From Anaerolineae bacterium (GTDB lineage: Bacteria > Chloroflexota > Anaerolineae > SpSt-600): 8,872 bases of DNA. Each line of letters begins with the position of its first letter. Position 1 is the stretch's first letter. The position numbers were made by a program, and so were the translations under genes. This document shows, in pieces, positions 1 through 6,800 of this stretch. The stretch spans positions 1-8,872 of the forward strand of contig JAPWUT010000059.1 in assembly GCA_028275425.1 (NCBI GenBank), given 5' to 3'. The notes under the pieces are model-generated. The model was not told where the DNA came from. It worked only from the letters and a program-made list of their open reading frames with translations, and searched no databases.

Positions 1-39
1 TTAGGGTTCGCCGGGGTTTTGGCTCCCACTCGTGGCGGG

Positions 40-71
40 GTTGCTAAGGTGGGCAACTCGCCCCCTTTTTT
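40..71 (+). terminator. Weak terminator-like hairpin plus T-run in repeat unit 1
   Basis: Read on the plus strand, GTTGC (40-44) can pair with GCAAC (53-57) and is followed shortly by CCCCC and a run of six T (66-71). Units 2 and 4 carry similar but weaker versions. The stem is short and the loop is eight bases, so this would be a poor intrinsic terminator. It would serve plus-strand transcripts entering from the left, none of which is seen here. Confidence 0.2.
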
Positions 72-328
72 GAATTTGTGGGGGCACATCCCCCACGACC
101 CCCTGCCAGGGGGCTTCGCCCCCTGGACCCCAGTTTGCCCACCCCCGTAGGCTTAGGGTTCGCCGGGGTTTTGGGTCCCACTCGTGGCGGGGTTGCTAAG
201 GTGGACAACCCGCACCCTCTTTTGAATTTGTGGGGGCACATCCCCCACAGCCCCCTGCCAGGGGGCTCTGCCCCCTGGACCCCCGTTTGCCCACCCCCGT
301 AGGCTTAGGGTTTGCTTGGGTTTTGGGG

Positions 329-429
329 TTAACCTTTCCCTCAGCCCTATCCGGAGCGGAGAGGGGAGAACTCTGCCAAATTTTCCCCCTTCCCTCGCAG
401 GGAAGGGGGCCAGGGGGTTAGGTCGGAAA
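329..429. repeat. Foreign hairpin element replacing the centre of repeat unit 3
   Basis: In unit 3 the unit head (305-328) and tail (from about 430) match the other units, but about 56 bp of the centre is replaced by about 100 bp of unrelated sequence. It contains a perfect 11-bp stem, CCCCCTTCCCT (385-395) with AGGGAAGGGGG (399-409), and a CGC loop. The sequence style (GAGGGGAGAA, then C-rich/G-rich palindrome, then CCAGGGGGTTAGG) resembles short non-coding palindromic repeats scattered in many environmental bacterial genomes, but I cannot name a family. No gene is present. The boundaries are judged by eye and could be off by several bases. Confidence 0.6.
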
Positions 430-604
430 GGGCACATCCCCCACGCCCCCTGCCAGGGGGCTTCGCCCCCTGGACCCCCGTTTTGCCCACCCCCGTAGGC
501 TTAGGGTTCGCCGGGGTTCGGGTCCCACTCGTGGGTGGGGTTGCTAAGGTGGGCAACTCGCCCCTTTTTAAGGTTTTGTGAGGGGACACCCCCTGGACCC
601 TATT

Positions 605-3600
605 TCAAGCCCGGCGGGCGTTTGCCAGACGGCGGCGGAATCCGCCTACAACTTTCTCCAGTTCTTCCTTGGAAAAAGCCCCAAGCGCCAGAAGCAAGGA
701 AAGGTAGATGACTAAAGAGGCCGAAATGGCCAGCCAAAGGTTTACTTTCTGGAAAGCCCAGAAAGAAAGAGCCATCACTACCGAAGCCAGGGTCGGACGC
801 CAGAAGAGCTCTTTCCAGGGAAGCGGCCCCAGGTTCTTGCGGACGCAGTAGTAGAAAGGAGCCAGGAGGGCCAGCTCGGAGAGGACGGTCATCACGGAGG
901 CGCCTTTGTAGCCGTAGCGAGGGATTAGGAGCAGGTTCCCAGCAATGTTGAAGGCTACCCCGATGAGGAAGGCTTTGGTCAGGAAGCGCTGCTGGTTTAT
1001 CGCAATGAGCACATACTGGGTTACGCTGTTTATGCAGCTGAAGGGGAAGAACCAGATGAGGAGCTGAAGGGCAATCATGGAGTGGGGGAGGTATTCGGAA
1101 CCGCCAAGGATGAGGATTAGCTCACGCGCAGTGAAGGTGAAGAGCACGGCTATCGGCATGCTAACCATGATGAGGAGCCGAAGGGCGGTGTTGTAAACCC
1201 GCATGAATTCCTCGCGGGAGGATTCGGCGTAGCGGGAAAGCATGGGGAAAAGGGCTACGGTGAAGTAGGACGGGATTATGTTGAGGCCGTCTATGTACCT
1301 GTAGGCTGCACTGTAGTAACCCACCGCCGCATCCCCCTTGAGGGGCTGGAGGATGAGCACGTCTATCCTGAAGAAGACTGTAGCCAGGAAGTGGTTTATC
1401 ATGAGGGGGAAAGCTGGGCCCAACATCCCCTTGGCCAAAGAGAAATCGGGCTCAAAGCGGGGGATGAAAAGCTTGGTGGCCATGAGGTAGAAGAGGATGG
1501 CAAAAGTGACCACGTTCGCTATTACCGAGACCCCGGCCAGACCCACATACCCAAACCCTGCCAGGAGGGCTATCGTCCCCAGAGTAACCCTCAGCAACGT
1601 GGTTACGGAAGTTATCCAAGCCGGATACTCCATCTTTTCCCAAGCGGTAAATGCGGAGCTGACCACGTCCGATAGGAGGCTGAAGAACAAGGCCAGGCTG
1701 AAGAGGCCGACGGTGAAAGCGGTATCAACGGTTAGGCCAGCGTAACGGACATAGAAGAAGAGGATTAGGGCCATTAGGGGCCAGGAAGAAAGCCAGAGCA
1801 ATGACCTCAGAATCGTCACGTTTGTGATGTAGCGGTTGGCTTGGGATTTGTCCTTAGCCACCTCACGGGTGAGCAAGATGCCGAGGCCGAAGCGCGTCAG
1901 GATTTCAAAGTAGCCGATGAAGATTACGGCGAACTGGTAGCGACCTGCTCCCTCCGGGGCCAGGATTCGGAGCATGAGCATGGCAAAGGCCATGTCAATC
2001 AGCTTATTGACAAAGGCCAGCCCCATCGGGATGAAAGTGTTCTTGGCGACCCGGCCCAGGGTTGTTTCCTCCTCTTCCCGGTAAATCCGGCGCCAGAGCC
2101 AGTACCCAGAGAGGAAAAGGAGGACGCTGAAGGCTAAGAAGGAGATGAACAGGCCGAGCTTAAAGGACATCGGGCTGTATTTGAAGCGGACCAGATGGGA
2201 GCCTGGCTCCAGAACCACGGCCCGGAAATTGCCGTAAGCCCGGTACAGCTTCAGCTCTTTTTCCCCATCGTAAGCTTTCCAGCCTGGGAAGAAGGCATCG
2301 GTTAGGACCAGAAGGCCCTTTGAAGGGAGGGTGGCAGAGATTACCACTTGGGTTGGGGAGTAGGAGAGGATTTCGGCTTTACCGGCCTCGCCGGATTCGG
2401 GCAAAGGTGGGTCTGAGGGGCCATACTGCCAAGGCTGAGAGCCCTTTTCCAGCACCACGCATCTTGGCGAGCGTAGCCCTTTAAGAGCATCGGCCAGCTC
2501 CTCGCTCTCAACGGCCAATGTGCAGGTGGAGATGAAGGCTCTGGGCAAGTAGTTATCGTTCCGGTAGACGCGTACTTCGCCGTTGTAGACCAAGGTGTAG
2601 CCGGGTTTTTTTATCTCCTGGGTTGTGAGCACATACTTGACGTTGAGGAGGTCCAAGAGGGGGGAATCAAGGGCTTCGGAGAATGGGGTGTAGATTGGGG
2701 AGATGCGGTTGTAGAGTAGGTCCCACTGGGGGGAAAGGAGCTGCATGAACTCGGCATATTGCTTGGGGATTACAGAATCGTAGCCCCTTACGTCCTGGAT
2801 TCCGAAGAGCATTCCCGCGTTGGGCCAGAAGGTTTTCTCCCCCGGAAGGTTGAATGAAGTTATGCGGTAAAGCTCGGGGTCGCTCTTGAGAAAACTGACC
2901 ACCGGCGGGGTGAAGCTGAGCAGTGCGGGGTCGGAAGCGGGGTTGAACCCCCACCAGGCGCAGAGGAGGTCGGCGGCGATTACGGCCGGGATGAGGGCTT
3001 TGAGGCGGCCTCTGCCGGCCAACAGGGCCAATCCGGCCAGCGTGAGGAAGGCGGAGAAGCGCAGGAGGTTCCACCACTCGTAGGAGAAGAACATCTTCCC
3101 ATCGGCGAATGCACCCTGGGCCAGCTCAGAATGGGCCAGGAAGCGCTCGGCCAGGGAGAAGAAGGGGGTGGGGTTGAGGAAGGAGAGGAGGCAGAAGAGG
3201 ATTCCGGCCAGGCCTGCCAAGGCTGTGAGGGCGGGGAAAAGCGCTTTGAGCTTCTCCCTCTCATCGGCCCCAATCCCGGCCAGGATTGCTACGCTTAAGG
3301 TGTAAGGGAAGACCCAGCGGAAGGGGGAATGGAGCTGGTTGTAGCCTGGGAGGAAGTAGTAGAGCAAGGCGTAGAGCGGGGTGCCGAAGGCGAAAAGCAG
3401 GGAGAGAACCGCCAGGAGGGCGAAAGTCCACTTTATCCATCGGTCCTTGCCCAGGAAAGCCCCAGCCAGAGCCAAGGCCAGGGTGAGAAGGCCCATGTAG
3501 CTTCCGGCCTCAACGTAGTTCTTTATCCCCCAGAAGATGAACCTTATCGGCTCCCCTCGGTAATTGACTGTAACCGGAAGCCACTTCTTGGCCGCAAGGT

Positions 3601-4579
3601 CAAAGTAAGCGTGGTGGGCGGGGTTGCCGAAGAAGTCGGGGATTAGGAAGGTGAACACTTGGCGGGTGGGGTAAGCCCATCCCAAAACATCCTTCAGGGT
3701 TACCATTCCCTGCCGGAAGTTCTGGGTCACTACTTCGTAAAGCGGGAAGAGCTGAATTGCTCCCAAGCCTATGCCGATGGCGGCCATTATCACCAAGGCC
3801 AATGAGGATTTGGCGAGGAATGAGCCTTGGCGGATTCTGAGGTAAAAGGCCAGGACCCTCGCCAGGGCAAAGTAGGCGGCTACCATTGCCACGTAGTAGG
3901 AAATTTCGGGGTGGCCGGCCAGAAAGTGGAGGCCGATGAAGATTGAGCCCAGTATTACGAAGGGGATGGGCGACTTTCTCCCGCCCTGGAGGCGGCGCAG
4001 GGTTAGCTCAATGCAAGCCAAGATAGCGGGAAGCCAGGCCGCTGCCGCTATTATCATCGGGAAGACGACGCTTACCACGAAGAAGCCGCTCAGCTCGTAA
4101 GCGAGGGAAGCCACGATGCTTCCCAGGCGGCTCATCCCCAGAACTCTGGCTAAGAAGTACATGGATAGCCCGGCCAGCCAGAGCTGAAGCAGGGTGAAGA
4201 ATCCGTAGGCTCTGGGCAGAGGGATTAGGTAAAAGATGAGGGAAAGGGGGTAGAGAGCCGAATGCTGGCCTGTAGCCAGGAAAGGCATCCCGGTAAAGAT
4301 GTAGGGGTTCCAGAGGGGAAGCTCCCGCCTCCGGATGCACTCCAGGATGAACTTCTTCCAGACGTAATTTTCCAGGATGAGGTCGCTCAGAAGCTCGTTG
4401 TGGGGGACCGATACCCCCAAATCCTTGGCGAAGCTCTTCCAGGGTTCAAAGGCGAAGAGGTTATCGGCCGGGATTAAGGTCTTCCCGCCGAAGGTCACAG
4501 GCCAGAGGAGGATGAGGAGAGGTAAGAGGAGGAAGAACGCTGCTGCGAGGTCCGGGCCCAGCTTCCTCAGCCTTTCCAC
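605..4579 (-). CDS. YfhO-type membrane protein fused to Wzx-like polysaccharide flippase
   Basis: This long multispanning inner-membrane protein (about 1324 aa) has two recognisable halves (numbering from the TTG at 4582). Residues 1-833 are YfhO-like. They include many hydrophobic segments, the motif AYELSGFF (161-168) and the family-typical AGHPE (222-226). An extracytoplasmic stretch follows (about 550-805), ending in the hallmark beta domain FFPGWKAYDG (764-773) and FRAVVLEPGSHLVRFKYSP (786-804), then a last helix (808-829). After a charged linker (RREEEE-type, 831-843), residues 844-1315 are a full-length MOP-superfamily/Wzx oligosaccharide flippase with about 12-14 helices. YfhO proteins are thought to be GT-C-fold glycosyltransferases acting on lipid-linked sugars; Wzx proteins flip lipid-linked glycans. 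Fusion of the two is unusual to my knowledge. The role is inferred as glycan or teichoic-like polymer modification and export. I chose GTG at 4579 because AGGAGG (4587-4592) sits 7 nt upstream; a TTG at 4582 would have only 4 nt. It is last in the operon. Confidence 0.88.
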   Translation of the reverse strand: MERLRKLGPDLAAAFFLLLPLLILLWPVTFGGKTLIPADNLFAFEPWKSFAKDLGVSVPHNELLSDLILENYVWKKFILECIRRRELPLWNPYIFTGMPFLATGQHSALYPLSLIFYLIPLPRAYGFFTLLQLWLAGLSMYFLARVLGMSRLGSIVASLAYELSGFFVVSVVFPMIIAAAAWLPAILACIELTLRRLQGGRKSPIPFVILGSIFIGLHFLAGHPEISYYVAMVAAYFALARVLAFYLRIRQGSFLAKSSLALVIMAAIGIGLGAIQLFPLYEVVTQNFRQGMVTLKDVLGWAYPTRQVFTFLIPDFFGNPAHHAYFDLAAKKWLPVTVNYRGEPIRFIFWGIKNYVEAGSYMGLLTLALALAGAFLGKDRWIKWTFALLAVLSLLFAFGTPLYALLYYFLPGYNQLHSPFRWVFPYTLSVAILAGIGADEREKLKALFPALTALAGLAGILFCLLSFLNPTPFFSLAERFLAHSELAQGAFADGKMFFSYEWWNLLRFSAFLTLAGLALLAGRGRLKALIPAVIAADLLCAWWGFNPASDPALLSFTPPVVSFLKSDPELYRITSFNLPGEKTFWPNAGMLFGIQDVRGYDSVIPKQYAEFMQLLSPQWDLLYNRISPIYTPFSEALDSPLLDLLNVKYVLTTQEIKKPGYTLVYNGEVRVYRNDNYLPRAFISTCTLAVESEELADALKGLRSPRCVVLEKGSQPWQYGPSDPPLPESGEAGKAEILSYSPTQVVISATLPSKGLLVLTDAFFPGWKAYDGEKELKLYRAYGNFRAVVLEPGSHLVRFKYSPMSFKLGLFISFLAFSVLLFLSGYWLWRRIYREEEETTLGRVAKNTFIPMGLAFVNKLIDMAFAMLMLRILAPEGAGRYQFAVIFIGYFEILTRFGLGILLTREVAKDKSQANRYITNVTILRSLLWLSSWPLMALILFFYVRYAGLTVDTAFTVGLFSLALFFSLLSDVVSSAFTAWEKMEYPAWITSVTTLLRVTLGTIALLAGFGYVGLAGVSVIANVVTFAILFYLMATKLFIPRFEPDFSLAKGMLGPAFPLMINHFLATVFFRIDVLILQPLKGDAAVGYYSAAYRYIDGLNIIPSYFTVALFPMLSRYAESSREEFMRVYNTALRLLIMVSMPIAVLFTFTARELILILGGSEYLPHSMIALQLLIWFFPFSCINSVTQYVLIAINQQRFLTKAFLIGVAFNIAGNLLLIPRYGYKGASVMTVLSELALLAPFYYCVRKNLGPLPWKELFWRPTLASVVMALSFWAFQKVNLWLAISASLVIYLSLLLALGAFSKEELEKVVGGFRRRLANARRA
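2057..2074 (-). other. SD-like site and CTG codon at the YfhO/flippase junction
   Basis: On the minus strand, GAGGAGG (2068-2074), encoding part of the EEEE linker, lies 8 nt before an in-frame CTG (2057-2059, Leu842). The CTG falls exactly where a stand-alone flippase would be expected to begin. This could be a relic of the ribosome site of a formerly separate gene, or a weak internal start. It could also be chance, because GAG/GAA codons easily make such motifs. Confidence 0.3.
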
Positions 4580-4586
4580 CAAGCAA

Positions 4587-4592
4587 CCTCCT
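4587..4592 (-). promoter_or_regulatory. Ribosome binding site AGGAGG of the fusion gene
   Basis: AGGAGG lies in the 17-bp gap after the dehydrogenase stop. Its 7-nt spacing to GTG (4577-4579) against 4 nt to the adjacent TTG (4580-4582) decides the start in favour of GTG. Confidence 0.7.
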
Positions 4593-4596
4593 GGCT

Positions 4597-5589
4597 TCAG
4601 ATTTCCACCTCTTTTCCAAGCCCAAGCTCGCGGGCTTTCTCCAGAACCCTCTTGGCTACTGATACATCCTGGACGGCATTGCCTACGGACTTGAAGTAGG
4701 TGATTTCATCGTCCCTTTCCCGGCCGGGCTTGAGGCCGGCGGCAATCTCCCCAAGCTCGGCGTAGATGTCCTTCTCGGAGATAATCCCCTTGCTTATGGG
4801 GATGATGAGGTCGCCAGCCTCGGCCAAGCAAGCGGAGCGCGAGTCCACCACGATTTTGTTGGCCCGCCGGATGGTGACTTCATCCACCTCTTGCATTTTC
4901 GGGGTGAAAGCGCCGATGGCATTTATGTGGGCTCCAGGCTTGAGGTCTTCCCCGCTGAACACAGGGGTGGAGGAGGTGGTAGCGGTGCAGATGACATCGG
5001 CTTCTTGGACGGCTTCCTTGGGGGAGGAGGCGACCCTGATGTCGGACGGGATGGGGCCGAGGCCTTTCATCTCGGCGGCGTAAGCTTCGGCCCTTTCCCT
5101 GACTATGTCGTAAACCCAGACCTTTTCAATTTTCCGGACTTCGCACACGGCCCAGAGTTGGGTTCGGGCTTGAGCGCCGGCTCCGAAGATAGCGGCCACT
5201 TTGGCATCCTTGCGAGCGAGCAAGTCCGTAGCTGCACCGGAAGCGGCCCCCGTCCGGAGAGCTGTGAGGTAAGTGCCGTCCATCATAGCCACGGGGCAGC
5301 CGGTCTCCGAATCAACCACGATGACTACGGCGAAGATTGTAGGCAAGCCTTTCTCCAAGTTTCTGGGGAAGACCGAGACAACCTTCGCTCCGAGGGCATC
5401 GCTTTCGGAAAGGTAAGCGGGCATGAACAAAGTCACCCCCTCATGCTTCTCTACCGGAAGCTGGGTCCTCAGAGGCACGTTGGCTTTACCGGTGGAAAGC
5501 TGAGCGAAGGCTCCTTTCACAATCTCAATCGCTTCGGCCATGGGGAGGGCTTTGCGCACCTCTTCCGCAGAAAGCAGCAGGAGCTTCAC
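4597..5589 (-). CDS. Ornithine cyclodeaminase/mu-crystallin family dehydrogenase
   Basis: This 330-aa soluble NAD(P)-dependent enzyme has the usual length for the OCD/mu-crystallin family, which includes ornithine cyclodeaminase, archaeal-type alanine dehydrogenase, ketimine and pyrroline-2-carboxylate reductases and opine-like synthases. Visible family features are Arg41, the GAKVVSVFP segment with Lys69, LTALRTGAASG (108-118, Arg112), the Rossmann loop FGAGAQARTQL (135-145), GAFTPKMQEVD (226-236), DSR...EAGDLI (249-261) and FKSVGNAVQDV (299-309). The family and dinucleotide binding are clear. The substrate is not, since small changes in this family switch between ornithine, alanine and cyclic imines. 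It starts at GTG with AAGGAGG (5596-5602) 6 nt upstream. It lies 22 bp after the Fe-S gene and 17 bp before the fusion gene, so it is very likely co-transcribed. Confidence 0.93.
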   Translation of the reverse strand: MKLLLLSAEEVRKALPMAEAIEIVKGAFAQLSTGKANVPLRTQLPVEKHEGVTLFMPAYLSESDALGAKVVSVFPRNLEKGLPTIFAVVIVVDSETGCPVAMMDGTYLTALRTGAASGAATDLLARKDAKVAAIFGAGAQARTQLWAVCEVRKIEKVWVYDIVRERAEAYAAEMKGLGPIPSDIRVASSPKEAVQEADVICTATTSSTPVFSGEDLKPGAHINAIGAFTPKMQEVDEVTIRRANKIVVDSRSACLAEAGDLIIPISKGIISEKDIYAELGEIAAGLKPGRERDDEITYFKSVGNAVQDVSVAKRVLEKARELGLGKEVEI

Positions 5590-5595
5590 GGCACA

Positions 5596-5602
5596 CCTCC
5601 TT
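5596..5602 (-). promoter_or_regulatory. Ribosome binding site AAGGAGG of the dehydrogenase gene
   Basis: A near-perfect anti-16S match, 6 nt before the GTG start at 5589. It supports this start in the absence of an ATG and indicates strong internal initiation within the operon. Confidence 0.75.
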
Positions 5603-5611
5603 GCTCAAGTT

Positions 5612-6796
5612 TTACCCGGCAGGCATTTCGCCCGGAGGGTAGTAAAGCTTACGGCAGGCTGGGCAAATCTCTTCCCCCTCGGTCGGGCGGAATGGTTTGC
5701 CGCACTGCCGGCAGGTTTTAAGCTCGCCTTTGAAAACAGTTAGCCTGAGGGAGCGCAAGAGGGCGGGGAAAGAGAAGTAAGGCTTGACCTTTATCGCTCC
5801 CGTAGGGCAATTTCCTTCGCAAGCCTTGCAGCCTATGCAGGCCAAGGGGACGAAATCAATGGTGAAGCTTTCCTGGTTGCGGTGGAAAATCAGGGCGCCT
5901 GTCGGGCACTGGTTGGCGCAGAGGCCGCAGGCGGTGCAGGAGTCATCCACTTCCACAAGCCCGAAAGGCAGTTCGGAGGCCGGGATTTCCTCATCCTTCG
6001 GGGTTCCGAGGCGGGCCAGAGTCCTCACAAGCCTCAGGCGTGGCTCGGGGAGGTGCTTGGGCACTCTTTCCTCCGGGGGAAGCAACTGGCCGAAGAGGCC
6101 CTCCAGGCTTTCGCCCACCGCTTTCCTCATCAGCCCGACAAGTTCACCGTAGAGCAGGGAGAAGCTTGCCCTTCGGTCCAAGAGCGGCTCATCGCCCTGG
6201 CGGACTTGGGCGGGCAGAAGGCCATCCCTATTGGGCAATGAGGACTTAAGCGCTATGGTTTCTTCTTTCCCAAAGGCCTTGAGGATGCGGTTGGCCTTTT
6301 GGGCTTGCTCTCTGATTATGCTTTGTGCGGAGCCCATTGGGCACTGGGGGCAAAGTTCATCGTTGAGCCAAAGGCCTTGAGTGGCTGACAGGGCTGTTTC
6401 CAGGATTAGGGCCAGGGATAGGGAGGCGAGGCATCGTTTTACGTTCAAGGCAACAGGGGCCGGGGAAAAGACTTCGCCCTGGGCAGCACGGTGGCAGATA
6501 AGCTCCAAGGCCGAGGTTTGGAGGGAAAGGATGGTGGTCCTCAGGGTTTTCTCCGGACTTTTGGGGAAGGCCCAGGCTTCGGTGGGGCAAACCTGCCAGC
6601 AAATCCCGCAGCCTGTGCATTTCTCCTCATCCAGCTCAAGGTAAAGGCTTTCCCTTATCGCACCGAAGGGGCAAGATTTAAGGCAGAGGTTGCAGCGGTT
6701 CAAGTAGTAGCGGAAACGCAGGCAACGTTCCCGGTGGAAAGTCGGCTGGCTTACCAGGCCCTGCTCCAAGAGGTCAAAGATGTCCACTTCCACCAT
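5612..6796 (-). CDS. Poly-4Fe-4S ferredoxin-like protein with C-terminal zinc ribbon
   Basis: This 394-aa protein has no membrane segment or signal peptide and is probably cytoplasmic. Two ferredoxin-type cluster motifs lie near the N terminus: C35-x2-C38-x3-C42-P, whose fourth ligand may be Cys25, and the canonical C60-x2-C63-x2-C66-x3-C70-P. Two more canonical motifs lie at C287-C297 and C320-C330. A four-Cys zinc-ribbon-like pair, C362-x2-C365 and C378-x2-C381, closes the protein. The central region (about 85-175) has spaced cysteines (101, 122, 149, 152) with LNDELCPQCPMG. It loosely recalls the MvhD/heterodisulfide-reductase delta pattern; this is a weak resemblance. Up to four 4Fe-4S clusters suggest an electron-transfer hub for an unseen partner. 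The ATG lies 4 bp after the protease stop with no strong SD, which suggests translational coupling. No specific function can be assigned. Confidence 0.9.
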   Translation of the reverse strand: MVEVDIFDLLEQGLVSQPTFHRERCLRFRYYLNRCNLCLKSCPFGAIRESLYLELDEEKCTGCGICWQVCPTEAWAFPKSPEKTLRTTILSLQTSALELICHRAAQGEVFSPAPVALNVKRCLASLSLALILETALSATQGLWLNDELCPQCPMGSAQSIIREQAQKANRILKAFGKEETIALKSSLPNRDGLLPAQVRQGDEPLLDRRASFSLLYGELVGLMRKAVGESLEGLFGQLLPPEERVPKHLPEPRLRLVRTLARLGTPKDEEIPASELPFGLVEVDDSCTACGLCANQCPTGALIFHRNQESFTIDFVPLACIGCKACEGNCPTGAIKVKPYFSFPALLRSLRLTVFKGELKTCRQCGKPFRPTEGEEICPACRKLYYPPGEMPAG

Positions 6797-6800
6797 AGGC

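Larger units (their letters stand above)
1..602. repeat. Intergenic tandem array, 152-bp unit, about four units
   Basis: Units begin at a TTAGGGTT box at 1, 153, 305 and 501. Units 1 and 2 are both exactly 152 bp and differ at about ten positions by eye. Unit 3 (305-500, 196 bp) has its middle replaced by unrelated sequence. Unit 4 (501-602) is shortened. Each full unit has a GT-rich head, a GTTGCTAAGG box, a C-run and T-run, then a palindrome-rich tail. Hairpins include GTGGGGG/CCCCCAC (78-84 with 90-96; 230-236 with 242-248) and a 9-bp stem CCAGGGGGC/GCCCCCTGG with a 3-nt loop (106-126, 258-278, 453-473). The unit spacing and lack of spacers exclude CRISPR. No open frame here looks like a gene. 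The array begins at the window edge, so its full length is unknown. It lies just downstream of the operon and may hold its 3' processing or termination signals, but I see no classical hairpin plus U-tract in the minus direction. Confidence 0.9.

Noticed and set aside
1..602. CRISPR array or repeated small protein genes
   Set aside because: The 152-bp near-identical units have no short-repeat/unique-spacer pattern. The open frames in the array are Pro/Gly-rich, occur on both strands and change with each indel, so they are by-products of the repeat.
605..4582. Frameshift or assembly join producing the giant membrane protein
   Set aside because: The frame and amino-acid character are continuous across the junction and the linker is plausible. 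Read-level checking is still needed, but nothing in the sequence suggests an error.
4891..5721. Long plus-strand open frame (276 codons) opposite the dehydrogenase and the end of the Fe-S gene
   Set aside because: It is antisense to two well-supported genes, has low-complexity Gly-rich composition, and shows no recognisable domain or ribosome site. It is a high-GC shadow frame.
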